This document shows positions 27,701 through 41,713 of a DNA stretch of 64,000 nucleotides, piece after piece (positions within the stretch are counted from its first letter, which is position 1; each line of letters starts with the position of its first letter). The stretch is from Mesostigma viride (lineage: Eukaryota; Streptophyta; Mesostigmatophyceae; Mesostigmatales; Mesostigmataceae), in NCBI GenBank assembly GCA_009746045.1, contig RPFO01000418.1, positions 2,295,334-2,359,333 on the forward strand, given 5' to 3'. A program made the translations under genes and the position numbers. The notes under the pieces were generated by a model that worked only from the letters and a program-made list of their open reading frames with translations, was not told where the DNA came from and did not search any database.

Positions 27701-30700
27701 GGCAGGTACGGTCTCCTCTGCTCTCGGTGAGTGAAAGTTGTCGTGCTGCTACATCGGTCACTGTCAAGGGGCTGCTCTGTTGACCCCTACCAGAAGGGCT
27801 CTCATAAGGGCTGTCATATTGGCCACCAACGCTGGGTGACCAACTCCCCGTGCCTGGCCTTGTCCATGCATCCAATCCCCCCCCGTTGAACTCAGTATCC
27901 GATCTCCTCGTATCCAACTGTATCGTTAAAATCAGTATCCAATCGAAATTGAGTTGCCCGTTGAAGCGATGGGTCACACCCCACCTTTGAATCTCGTTTA
28001 CTTTTCCCTTATCCAGGCCCCCCCATGGGGAAAAATTGTTCCCGTATCCGAGGGATCTCCCAGCCCCATCTGCGGGATTCTTCCAGTTATATGCGGTTGT
28101 ATTCCTCCGTGCATTTGCAGGCTTTGTCCTTCAACCCCTTAAGTACCAAACCTCCATTTCCTCCACTTCCTTTACCACCTTCATTTGGCTTCACGCGCAA
28201 TTACCCATGTGGTCTGTCCAAAAATCATATAGACACACAAAGAAAGGGACAGTGACCGGTGTGGTAATCCCCCCCTTTGCAGCCATCGGCCCAGGCTAAT
28301 AATCACACAAGCAGCGACTTCCTCATACTTGCCCTGCTTATCCCCTCTTGCCCCTCACTCTATCGGAAAACCTGCGTGGGAATAATCTGAATTGAACTGA
28401 AATCGCCCCTTCAAATCATGTTACAGCGCTCCGCTCTCCTCTCCTGACGCGGAGGCAGAGAACTGAATGCATCCCCATTTAATGTTCGTCCACGGCCCCT
28501 CCCCTCCACCCCCCATCTTCCCCCACCCCCCCACCCCCCCGCAGGCGCTGCGCACGCGCGTGCAGGTCCCCCTCCTCGAGCGCTACGTGGACGATGCGGT
28601 GCTCAACGAGGCGGTGCCCATGGATGCGGCAGGTGGCGTTGGCGCGGGGCTGTTCGCCGACGTGCAGGCCGCGTCCGCCACGTCGGCGGGTAAGCGAATC
28701 CCAAGAGAATCCCCTGTCTCTTCCCATCCAATTCGAACCTTGACGTGCGAAACCTTGCGAACCTTCACGCGCGAGGCGTGGAACCCCGGAACGCTGAGAC
28801 TTGCAATGTCTAGCCCCCGCTAACTAGTTGTTGTGAACACCTATGTGCCCTGCCTCCTAACAATCCCTGCTCCGCGGCCTGTGCTGTTTAAGTGTGTTCT
28901 AAGCGGGGTGCCGCTATATATCCATGGCCCCAATCAGGACGGCACGCACGGCATCATCCAAGGTGGTGTGCCGCCTTGTCTACAGGAGCTCAGGCCCTGT
29001 TGAGCGCATCCTGTATGGGCGGCCCTACCGTGCGTCCCGCGACGATGTTGCGCTCCCACAACCCGTCACAGCCCTGTTGCACTTCCTTGGCGCATGAAAC
29101 AAAATGCAGCATCCTTGCCCGGTTGTCTGGTCACCACAGCATGTGTGCACAGGGTTACTTAGGAGCACACGCTCATATTTTCTTGTTGGCCCTTGTCTGG
29201 CCCTTGTCGGCCCTTGTCAGCCCTTGTCGGCGCCTTGTCGGCCCTTGGCGGCCCTTGTCGGCGCCTTGTCGGCCCTTGGCGGCCCTTGTCGGCCCTTGTC
29301 GGCCCTTGGCGGCCCTTGGCGGCCCTTGGCGGCCCTTGGCGGCCCTTGGCGGCCCTTGGCGGCCCTTGGCGGCCCTTGGCGGCCCTTGGCGGCCCTTGGC
29401 GGCCCTTGGCGGCCCTTGGCGGCCCTTGTCGGCCCTTGTCGGCCCTTGTCGGCGCCTTGTCGGCCCTTGTCGGCCCTTGTCGGCCCTTGTCGGCCCTTGT
29501 CGGCCCTTGTCGGCCCTTGGCGGCCCTTGTCGGCCCTTGTCGGCCCTTGTCGGCCCTTGTGTGGCCCCTTTATGACATCTTGTGTCACCGGTGCTGCAAC
29601 CGTGCGGACGACTTTCTATAACCGCGCTCCTATTTGCTCATTAACGAATTGTGTCTGGGTGCGTGTGCTGGCCCTGGCCTTCGCCTGGCGCTTGTCTGTG
29701 TGGGTGTGTGGGTGGGCGGGCGGGCGGGCGGGCGGGCGGGCGGGCGGGCGGGCGGGCGGGCGGGGGTGGGTGGGTGGGTGGGTGGGTGGGTGGGTGGGTG
29801 GGTGGGTGGGTGGGTGGGTGGGTGGGTGGGTGGGTGGGTGGGTGGGTGGGTGGGTGGGTGGGTGGGTGGGTGGGTGGGTGGGTGGGTGGGTGGGTGGGTG
29901 GGTGGGTGGGTGTTGGGCATCGTGCCCGCAGGCGTGCGTAAGGTGATGGAGGAGCGCACGCTCAAAGTGCGGGACTTTGCGCAGCGTATTCGGATGAGCG
30001 TCGAGCGCAACCACCGCGGCAGCGAGGCCACCTACGGTTTCAAGGTGAACCAACAAGTTGTTATTATGACTATTAATTTATTAGTATTAACCAGGGGTTG
30101 GGGAGAAACGCCACCTTCGGCTGCAAGGTAAAGGGGGGAGAACGCCACTAAGGTAAAGGGCACAAGGGGTTGGTGAGAAACGCCTTGTACAGTAACAAGG
30201 TGAGGAACGTATAGCTCGTGTGTACATCCTGGAAGACATAACTGGAAAGGATGCGGGGCGTTGGGTGGGAGTGTGGCCAGGTAGAGGGACAAGGTAAAGG
30301 GGGCAGTGTGAGGAAGTCCTACGAATGTTTAGGGACGTGGCATGTCATGGCAGCAATGCCGGGGTCAGGCACACGGGGGGGATCGATGGGTGCTTTATGT
30401 GAGAGGGCATTTGGGGATGAGGAGAGTAGCAGCGCGTTGCATCACGCTTTACGCTGGACAAAGGAGGGGGGAACTAGGAAGAGAGGGCAGCACACATGGC
30501 CCTCACCTGCTCGAAAAGCTCGGTATAACCACCATGTATTTACATACTTGGTGGCTATACCGAGCACTAAATACTTTGCCTCAAAACAGTGGCATGTCAA
30601 TCTCACGAAAGGGTATCACTTTGCATCCGACTTCCTCTGCAATCCGCCAAGTCCCCATTCATCGTAGGAGGCTCAGATCCGCTGCAACATGGACCGCGTG

Positions 30701-33700
30701 CTTCACGCCCATATGGGGGTTTTCGCTGCCTGTGGGGCTTTGGGGACCACTTATTTCCTGCGTTTGGCTCTGGGAACGCAACATTAGGGGATTGCTTGGC
30801 AAAGCCGTAGCATGCTGTGGGAAGTCCCGTGAACTGGACGAGACGTAATTTTACTGCAATGCTGTGATCAGCTTGCATCGATCTGAGCCAAACTAAGCTG
30901 CCAGCATTCACGCGGTCCTCTGCGCTCAGCGACCATCTGCTACAACGGTGCTCGGGCATCTTCCTCTCGTGCTTGCAACGGTGCTCGGGCATCTTCCTCT
31001 TGTGCCTGCAGACGGAGGATGTGGTCAATGACTCCCCGCTGCCAGACTTCAAGCTTGACCTCTCCTTCATCATGGTAATGTGATGGAGGTGTACATTAGA
31101 CATGACTCGCAATTGGGATGTGGGGACCATTGGAGGCTAGTCCAACCAGAGGGACCGTTGGAGTGTAGTCCAACCACAGGGACGATTGGAGTGTAGTCCA
31201 ACCACAGGGACGATTGGAGTGTAGTCCAACCACAGGGACGATTGGAGTGTAGTCCAACCACAGGGACGATTGGAGTGTAGTCCAACCACAGGGACGATTG
31301 GAGTGTAGTCCAAACAGAGGGTCATTTTGTTAGAATTACATACTAAACACATGTGCTCGCCTAGCGAAGCCTTGGCCATCACAGTTATGCATGTGCGAAG
31401 CCTTTGGCATCACAGTTATGCATGTGCGAAGCTTTTGCCATCACAGTTATGCATGTGCGAAGCCTTTGCCATCACAGTTATGCATGTGCGAAGCTTTTGC
31501 CATCACAGTTAGCCCTGTACACCATGGCTTGGGTGTCAGCCCGCCCAGCGTGAGGCCGTGGGCACAGGTCCTGCTATAACGACCAGGTCAATCGCCTTCA
31601 GGCAGCGTGGCTGGGCGGGTGTGAGCTGCAAAGAGGACTGCCACCATGCTGGCACCACACCAAGCACACAGGTAGCCCCTTCTCGTGCCGCGCCACGGTG
31701 GTGCTGGTCTTACATATTTTATTTGACACAACAACACCGTGACTACAAGTGCTGCATTATTACCGTTTTCTTCACTTCTATTGCTGTCATCCGCAGGAGG
31801 CGCTCAAGCCTCGCCGCAAGCTGCGCCCCGCACGTAAGCAGGTCAAGGTGCTGCAGACGCACCCCGACGCGTGCGACGTCAAGGTGAGGCAAAGTCACGA
31901 TTCCTGCCTGTAAGAGCTGTAACACATGTGTAGTTAGCACACGTGCGTGCGACGTCAAGGTGAAGGGGGGCTGAAATCCGTCACGTAGCAGCTATGGATG
32001 CATGTGCTTGCGACGTCCAAAATACGGTGGAACCGTGGTCTTTGCTCATGAAGACGTGGTTAGGTGCCCACATGTCTGCCGCCCCACCCGTAACTGCGGA
32101 CACACCGACCCGACCCCCTGTTGGCCTCACTGCGCATGCCTCTCTGGGGCCTCTCGTGTGCTGTTCTTCCCGCCATGTCGTCGCCATCCCCCCTCCCCCC
32201 ATGTCTTCACTATTCCACCTCCCCATCCCCCCTGGCCCCCCACCACAATCACCATCTCCTGTTCCCCCAAACACACACTGCGCAGGTGTATGTGCAGAAG
32301 GCGTACAACATCTCTGTGCGCACGTCCGTGCTCGACCAGGGGCGGCCTGCCAGGTAATCACCAAGTTACTGTTATGTGGGTGCTAAAGCCATGATAATCT
32401 GAACTTGATGCCGCACTGCCACATATATGCAACGGATTTTTCGCTGTAGGTAGATCACTTAAGAATCACTTAGCAATACACAATCACTTGCTAATAATGA
32501 TCACTTCATAATCACTTCATAGTTTTAAAATACTACTATACATTTATAGGTACGTTGCTACCGAGATAGCTTCAAGGGACATATATGCATGCTGTCTTCT
32601 GTTTTGGTTCCTGGTTCATGTTCAGGGGACAGCTGCTCGGTGCCTCCTGTGGTTCTTGCTCAATACTGCTACTGCTAGTACTAGTACTATTTTATATCCT
32701 CCTCTCTAGTTCTCCAAATGGTACTAAAGAAGTTCTTCTCGCATCTGTAGCATGCCAGCGCATGTCCATCAGGCAGCGCATGTCCATCAAGCGTTTTTTG
32801 CGGGCCAGGAAGGCTACTAGGAGATCTGCACTATGCGTTCGCATCTAGCCCATCATGTCTCCGCATGTACTGCCGCCGCCTGCTGTCTCTTATTCATGTA
32901 TCCCCCCCGAGGTCTATCAAGCTTGCACGGGCGATCGCTTTAGGGGCCAGATCATTGGCCGCCAGATCATTCGAGCACAGGGATGGGACCCGTGTGTTGT
33001 TCGCTCGTAATGCGCTGCGCGTATCATTACGTCAAAGTCAGACCATTGCCAGTCTGCATGCAGGCACTCCTGCGTACCTCTACTGCTTCCATAGCAGCTA
33101 TCCATTTGACCTCCTCTCCACTTTGTCTTGCCGCCTGCCACGCTTCCCACTTCTTGCCTGCCCTTCCCAACCCTTCCCAACCCTTCCCTTCCCTTCCCTT
33201 CCCTTCCCTTCCCTTCCCTTCCCTTCCCTTCCCTTCCCTTCCCTTCCCTTCCCTTCCCTTCCCTTCCCTTCCCTTCCCTTCCCTTCCCTTCCCTTCCCTT
33301 CCCTTCCCTTCCCTTCCCTTCCCTTCCCTTCCCTTCCCTTCCCTTCCCTTCCCTTCCCTTCCCTTCCCTTCCCTTCCCTTCCCTTCCCTTCCCTTCCCTT
33401 CCCTTCCCTTCCCTTCCCTTCCCTTCCCTTCCCTTCCCTTCCCTTCCCTTCCCTTCCCTTCCCTTCCCTTCCCTTCCCTTCCCTTCCCTTCCCTTCCCTT
33501 CCCTTCCCTTCCCTTCCCTTCCCTTCCCTTCCCTTCCCTTCCCTTCCCTTCCCTTCCCTTCCCTTCCCTTCCCTTCCCTTCCCTTCCCTTCCCTTCCCTT
33601 CCCTTCCCTTCCCTTCCCTTCCCTTCCCTTCCCTTCCCTTCCCTTCCCTTCCCTTCCCTCCCTTCCCTTCCCTTCCCTTCCCTTCCCTTCCCTTCCTTCC

Positions 33701-36700
33701 CTTCCCTTCCCTTCCCTTCCCTTCCCTTCCCTTCCCTTCCCTTCCCTTCCCTTCCCTTCCCTTCCCTTCCCTTCCCTTCCCTTCCCTTCCCTTCCCTTCC
33801 CTTCCCTTCCCTTCCCTTCCTTCCCTTCCCTTCCCTTCCCTTCCCTTCCCTTCCCTTCCCTTCCCTTCCCTTCCCTTCCCTTCCCTTCCCTTCCCTTCCC
33901 TTCCCTTCCCTTCCCTTCCCTTCCCTTCCCTTCCCTTCCCTTCCCTTCCCTTCCCTTCCCTTCCCTTCCCTTCCCTTCCCTTCCCTTCCCTTCCCTTCCC
34001 TTCCCTTCCCTTCCCTTCCCTTCCCTTCCCTTCCCTTCCCTTCCCTTCCCTTCCCTTCCCTTCCCTTCCCTTCCCTTCCCTTCCCTTCCCTTCCCTTCCC
34101 TTCCCTTCCCTTCCCTTCCCTTCCCTTCCCTTCCCTTCCCTTCCCTTCCCTTCCCTTCCCTTCCCTTCCCTTCCCTTCCCTTCCCTTCCCTTCCCTTCCC
34201 TTCCCTTCCCTTCCCTTCCCTTCCCTTCCCTTCCCTTCCCTTCCCTTCCCTTCCCTTCCCTTCCTTCCCTTCCCTTCCCTTCCCTTCCCTTCCCTTCCCT
34301 TCCCTTCCCTTCCCTTCCCTTCCCTTCCCTTCCCTTCCCTTCCCTTCCCTTCCCTTCCCTTCCCTTCCCTTCCCTTCCCTTCCCTTCCCTTCCCTTCCCT
34401 TCCCTTCCCTTCCCTTCCCTTCCCTTCCCTTCCCTTCCCTTCCCTTCCCTTCCTTCCCTTCCCTTCCCTTCCCTTCCCTTCCCTTCCCTTCCCTTCCCTT
34501 CCCTTCCCTTCCCTTCCCTTCCCTTCCCTTCCCTTCCCTTCCCTTCCCTTCCCTTCCCTTCCCTTCCCTTCCCTTCCCTTCCCTTCCCTTCCCTTCCCTT
34601 CCCTTCCCTTCCTTCCTTCCCTTCCCTTCCCTTCCCTTCCCTTCCCTTCCCTTCCCTTCCCTTCCCTTCCCTTCCCTTCCTTCCTTCCCTTCCCTTCCCT
34701 TCCCTTCCCTTCCCTTCCCTTCCCTTCCCTTCCCTTCCCTTCCCTTCCTTCCCTTCCCTTCCCTTCCCTTCCCTTCCCTTCCCTTCCCTTCCCTTCCCTT
34801 CCCTTCCCTTCCCTTCCCTTCCCTTCCCTTCCCTTCCTTCCCTTCCTTCCCTTCCCTTCCCTTCCCTTCCCTTCCCTTCCCTTCCTTCTTCCCTTCCCTT
34901 CCCTTCCCTTCCTTCTTCCCTTCCCTTCCCTTCCCTTCCCTTCCCTTCCCTTCCCTTCCCTTCCTTCCCTTCCCTTCCCTTCCCTTCCCTTCCCTTCCCT
35001 TCCCTTCCCTTCCCTTCCCTTCCCTTCCCTTCCCTTCCCTTCCCCCTTCCCAACCCTTCCCTTCCCTTCCCAACCCTTCCCAACCCTTCCCAACCCTTCC
35101 CAACCCTTCCCGACCCTTCCCAACCCTTCCCAACCCTTCCCAACCCTTCCCAACCCTTCCCAACCCTCCCCATTCCTTCCCAATTCCTCCCAATCCCCCC
35201 CAAATCTTCCCATCTTCCCAACCAAAAGGTTTGGCGGGGACGCGGGCGGCCACCCCAGTGAGACCCACCGATCCCCGCGCCGGGGCGGCGCCGGGGCGGG
35301 AAGCCGAGGCGACCGCGCCGACGACCGTGCCGGACCGCTGAGCGGTGGCGGCAGCGTGGACGACGGAGTGTTGGGCGGGGAGCGCGTGAGCCCCTTTGTG
35401 GTGGTCAGCTTTCAGGGGATCACCAAGCGAACGAAGACGAGCGAGGGGCCCAACCCTCAGTGGAATGAGCTGCTCTCGCTGCCCTTCCACCCGCCGAATG
35501 GCAACTACAATCCGACGCTGCTCAAGGTGGGTTGACGGGGGTGGGGGGGTACCGGGTGGGGGGTTGAGGGGTGTGCGGTGAAGGATTGTTATCATAATAC
35601 ATATATTGGTGCTTGTCGCATTTGTGAAACCCCGACGCTGGTCTTAGTGATTGGACGGGGCCAAGAGTGGGGGGTGTTGTGAGAGCATCAATGGTAGGGT
35701 GGGAGGTCTTGGGTTGAATGGGGCGTTAGACCAAGGCGATCACTCCTCAGGTGGTTGGATCGCACTGTCAGAGTCAATATGCAAGGGTTTCTCTTTGCAA
35801 CGGAATCAAACTTTGTTGCCATGGATACTAGGCTGGGGGCGTTGGATCAAAGGATGGTTTATATAAGTGAAGTGAAATGAAGGCATCCCTTCAGAGCACA
35901 CGTTGATGCGATTCTAGACGCTTGCAGAACCTGTTTCAAGGAAATTCTCTTATGAAGGGAATCCATTTTGAAAACCCACTTGCGGATCCCCTTTGTAGCG
36001 AGCTTTCGTTTATAGCCCAATTCAAGAGCTTCAAGAGTGTCCCCTCTGGAAAGTCCTTTTCCCTGGACCCTCCCTATACCCCCCTCTGCACCCCCCTCGT
36101 GAACCACCTTGAACCCCCCCTCTGCACACCCCTCGTGAACCACCTTGAACCCCCCCTCTGCACACCCCTCGTGAGCCACCTTGAAACACCCCTCTGCACA
36201 CCCCTCGTGAGCCACCTTGAAACACCCCTCTGCACACCCCTCGTGAGCCTCCTTGAACCCCCCCTCTGCACACCCCTCGTGAGCCTCCTTGAACCCCCCC
36301 TCTGCACCCCCCTCGTGAGCCACCTTGAAACACCCCTCTGCACACCCCTCTTGAACAACCTTCCTATGGGCGTGCAGAACCTGCAAGATGAGATCCACAT
36401 CTCCCTCTTTGACGAGGTCACGGTGAAGGTGGCGGAGTCGGAGTCCACGCTGGGCGCTGACCCCAACATGAGCGAGTACCGCACGCTGGCGCGCTACCTG
36501 GGCAGCACCAGGTGAGGCTCAACATCTCATCGTGCGCCACTGCCAACACATGAGTGAGTACCGGGGCAGCACTAGGTGAGCAGACCTGCATGTGCTGCTA
36601 TCATGGCACTCCTAACGACCCCGTAGCAAAAAAAAATTACAAAACCCATGTGGTGATGCGTTCCAACCTGCCTTTCCCCACCCCACCCCACCCCACCCCC

Positions 36701-39700
36701 ACATGACGTTCCCCTTGCGCTTGCACACGCCACTATCCACCCCTCTGGCTTTACTACAATCGCACCCGACGATCTACCTCTTTTGGCTGTACAAAGTACT
36801 TCTGTGAGCGCATGAGGTATTGCATTCCCCGTATCCTCTACTCCCACCCCATCCCCCCACCCCATCCCCCCACCCCATCCCCCCCCCCCACCCCCACCCA
36901 CACACGCACACGCACGCACGCGCACACACACACACACACATACACACACACACACGCAGCATCCCCGTCGGCGCCGTCTATCGTTCGCGATTCATCGAGG
37001 GGGCGTTCCGCCTCTCCGTGCCGCTCGTCAACCTCGGCTATTTTTGTCCCGCCGCCGACGGGCCCACGCTCATCTCGCTCCACATCTTGCTCAAGCCTGA
37101 CCTGGTGCGGCCGGTCGAGGTGAGCGAAGTTAGAAACATAAGAGTAGTGTTATGCTGGAGCCCGGAGCTTGTCCTGATACTACCATTGTGACACGGTTGT
37201 ATGCTATATGTCACACGGTTGCGTTGAGCCATGCCGGTCCTAGAACAAAGAATTGTGTGTGCAATATGTTGCACTCCCCACAAACACATTTGGCACATGA
37301 TGTGGCAAGCCTGGTAGTAATGGAGGCATTCGGCTAGACAATGTGTGCTACGTATAGCTAGAAACACTATCGATAGCTAGAAACACTATCGATAGCTAGA
37401 AACACTATCGATAGCTGGAAACACTATGGACACTTTGAACCAGCCATGCGATGGGTTGCCCATGCTAGCCGCAATGGCACTACGGCTTCGCAAAGCAACC
37501 CCCTAGGGGTTGGCTTGCGATAATGTTGCATGCTAGCCGCATTGGCATGCTAGCCGCATGCCAGCTCGTGTCTTCCAGGCTGCGACAGGGAGAAAGAGAA
37601 GGCATGAAACAAGAGTGAACAAGGGACCACTGCGCGCCATGAATGACGGCCTCACAATGCATGGCCTGTGCCCCCTTCATCCTTTTCTTTTCTTCCCATC
37701 CCCCGATATTCCTCCCCTCCCCCCACCCTTGCCCCACCTTTGCCCCGCCCTCGCCCCACCCCCACCCTTGACCCACCCTTCCCCCAAACTTGCCCCACCC
37801 TTGCCGCAACGTCCCCCCACCCCCACCCTTGCCCGACCTCCCCCACCTTGCCCTCCCCCCCCCATCCTTCCCCCAACCTTTCCCCAAACTTCCCCATCTC
37901 ACCTTCCACCGCATCAGACGGTCGAGGAGATGCGCAGCGGGGAGGGCGAGGACCTGACGCGTCATGCAATGCGCTGGCGCCGCGAGCTGCTGGCCATGGA
38001 CCACGTTCGGCCGCGGGTGATCAAGGCGCTGGCTGCAGACATGGACGGCGCCGGCGTGCTGCTGTGCCGATTTGTGTGCCCGCTGCCGCCGCCGCCGTCG
38101 CTGGCGGGCGTCATCGCGGGCGCGCGGAAGGAGACAGTGCTGCGGTCGCTGCTGCGGTTTGTGAGCATGATTCCGTACGCGTCCGATTGGAGCACCTTCT
38201 CCAGCCGAGAGGTGAGCTATCGCGCTAGTGCTGTTGTGCAAATACCGGTGCCAACAATGACGAGGGAGTTTTCTGGGGTAGATAGCGTTCGTGTCTGATT
38301 GGAGCACGTTCTTACCCAAGAGGGGAGAGGTGGCTGATGCCAAGAGCTCTGTGACCACAAGTGCTGTCATGTTGATACTGTAGTGTTGATACTGATACTA
38401 ATATTAGCAAGGAGTGCTGTTACCACAAGTGCTGTCATGTTGATACTGTAGTGTTGATACAGATACTAATATTAGCAAGGAGTGCTGTTACCACGAGTGC
38501 TGTCATGTTGATGCTGTACTGACAAAGAACTGTACATTTGGGATAAACAACCCCCAACTAGAGACCTTATCCAGCCAATAGGTGTGTGTGGGAAGGGGGG
38601 GGGCATAAGCGCTACAATCCTCCTACAATATTGGAATATATTAGTGCAGGCATACTCTAAATCTGTAGATAAAAATACTCTAGCACAGCATAGACAATCA
38701 CTGTGAGGGCAGTTTGTGCTCACAGCTGTCTCATGGCTGCAAAATGAGGGGGCCCGAGATGCTGCGGAAGCATAATGGCCAACAGCTATATCATCAATAC
38801 AATAAATAGCTACCACAATATCATTAACAAAACAAATAGGGTACATAAATAGGGGCACTTACTGTGATACTGCTGATGTCCTCGTCATTCAAGCGGGTCG
38901 TAGCAGAGAGAATCACAAATGAAATCCTCATGTGGATTGCAACCCCCCTTGACTTGTGCCACTTTCCTCTCTGCCCTTACTAGGCCTCGCGAGGGCCCCC
39001 CCTGGTTGGATTGGGGTCGCTGTGCCAAGTTCTAGTAAGCCCTTGTTACCTATCGCTGCCCCCCTGCTATCTATCCCTGCCCCCCCCCCCCCCCCCTCCT
39101 TGCCTGCCCATCCCCAGGACGTGTGGGTGACTTGCCGAGACTTCTTGGAACTGTGCGCGGGCGACCACGAGGAGCACGCGCTGCTTCTGTGCAACCTTTT
39201 CCTCTTCCAAGGGGTGGACGCGTACGTGGTGCTGGGCGGTGGCCTGCACGAGACAGAGGCCGCGTACGTGCTCACCAAGGAGAAGAAGGAGGGCACCAGC
39301 GACGACGTGCTGCGGATTTGGAACGCGACAACGGGGAATGTGGTGGACTGTGCCGACCCGTCCAGCGAGCTGAGGGAGGTGGGTTTGTCGGTCTATAAAC
39401 AGAGTGCTATACCTTATAAACAGTCCTTTACATCTATGCCAGGCGCTAACCTTTGCCGACCCGTCAAGCGAGCTGAGGGAGGTGGGCTTGTCAGTCTATC
39501 AAAAGAACACTGTATAAACACTGTATGCCGAATGCTCACCTTGCCGAGCCGTCCAGCGAGCTGTGCGAGGTGGGTTGCTCATTTATTAGTAGAACCTTTT
39601 TCATGGTGTATACCCTTTACGCACTGGTGTTATTTACTACAGTACAAGGCTTGCTTGCTCATGGTGTATACCCTTTACGTACTGGTGTTATTTACTACAG

Positions 39701-41609
39701 TACAAGGCTTGCTTGCTCATGGTGCATACCCTTTACGTACTGGTGTTATTTACTACAGTACAAGGCTTGCTTGCTGACCCATCCAGACAGCTGAGGGCTG
39801 TGAGATTTCATCATTATAGAACCCCTTCCAAAAACGTTAACCCTTGACGTATACGTACAATGATCGCCTTGCTCATGCCCGTCGTGCTCATGCACATCCG
39901 TTGAGCTTAGGGAGGTGGTTATCTATGTATCTACTGATCCCTTATCTACTGATCCCTTATCTATGTATCTACTGATCCCTTATCTACTGATCCCTTATCT
40001 ATGTATCTACTGATCCCTTATCTACTGATCCCTTATCTATGTATCTACTGATCCCTTATCTATGTATCTACTGATCCCTTACCTTCGTTTATGCACAAAG
40101 CTCGCCTCGCCGACCCAGCTAGAGAGCTGAGGGAGGTGGTCATTCTATGCACAGGACGATGGCTGTTGCTAGTCATGTGCAAAGGTCCTAGGATCCATCC
40201 AGTGAGGTGAGGAAGGCGAAACCTTATACTTGCCCCTAAATTGTATGAATGTTCCAGGCACAGACCCCCTGAAAGAGTGGTATACTATTCGATAGAAATG
40301 AATTTGCATCATTCTAGGTTTGTAGTCCCACATTATGTCTATACTCTACATTCGACAGTCTAATGTGGCATGCCTGGCTGCATGGTGCTTCTCTCACCTC
40401 GCTGGGTCACTTCCCTCACACGTCCCTCGTCCCGCTGTGGACGCTGGGCATATCCCTGGTACCGCTGCGGTGGCTGTTATCTTCAGGTCGGCACCGTGTT
40501 CAACGACAAGAACATCTGGGCCAATATACAGAAGGCCGACCTTCCCTTCGCGGTCAACTGGGACCTGACCATCACCAAGAACTGGCGGCCCTTCTTCCAG
40601 GAGAGCGTGCTCCCGCCGCGCGTCTTGGGCACCGTGCAGGTGAGGGAGGGGCGAGGGGTGCATGAGCCATAAATAGCTCTCGAATCCCTCAGCGTTCAGA
40701 ATTGTCAGTGGTGTTTTGCGCTGGTGTGCCATAAGTGCGGCTCCACCACAATGCTGCCTCCCGTCCCGCTGCCCTCCAGACAGCCGCTGTTCGAGTAGCT
40801 GACCTTGCTCTGACGATGTGCGAGAAACATTATTCATCTCTTGAAACGGAAGAAACGTATTTGTTCCCCCCCGCCCTCAGATGAAAATGCTCTACGTGTT
40901 GTAAATGATGTTCTTCCAGTGTTGTGAGAATACAACCTCCCCCTTGTCAGCCCTTGTTATGCAGACGCAGACGGGCGTGCCGTACAAGTTGCTGCTGGTG
41001 CTCTTGTGGCATGCTGAGTATCTATATTACGAGTATCTACATTATGAGTATCTTTATTACGAGTATCTATTATTTCGAGTATCTATATTATAAATATATA
41101 TAAATATACTATGGCATGCTGAGTATTTATAGAACCTTCCCTTCTGTCCCCCCTTTGATCTCTTTTGTCCTTCTCTTCTTCTGTCCTTTTGGCTCTCAGA
41201 CGGACGTGATGTACAAGTCGCTGCCACCCGGGTTCTACGAGGACCTGGAGGGCACCCTGGAGCGCGATGTGATGGATGCGATCACCAAGGCGCGCAAGCT
41301 CACGTTCACGCACTTCAACCGGCGGTACGTGCGCAAGAGTGCGATAGCATTTCATCCGGTGGTAGGTTCTAGTAAAAGAGCACTTTAACTACCAGTTTGC
41401 TAGAATAGTGGAGCTTTGACCATAGGTAAAGACCTATGAGTTGGAATAGTAGGCTTTAGCCGCTGGTAAGCTTTCCCTTTCTTTATTCATTCCTCTGTTC
41501 TCGCATATACCCATTCACTCGCTCATCCAGTCGCACAAACACATCTATCTATTCATGCGTTTAAGGATATGCCATGCCCTGCATCTGCTAAGACAGGCAG
41601 GCAGGCGGG

Positions 41610-41657
<48 letters not shown>

Positions 41658-41677
41658 CAAGCAGGCAGGCAGGCAAG

Positions 41678-41713
<36 letters not shown>

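Noticed and set aside
32354-35228. Telomeric repeat interpretation of CCCTT/CCCAACCCTT
   Set aside because: The unit is CCCTT, not a CCCTAA/CCCTAAA type, and it lies inside an intron with matching splice phases on both sides.
33027-35595. Open frames of 700-890 codons on both strands (poly-PSLPF or GREGK)
   Set aside because: They are produced by the CCCTT pentanucleotide repeat, whose period keeps all frames open. The exon 15/16 junction phases show this is an intron.
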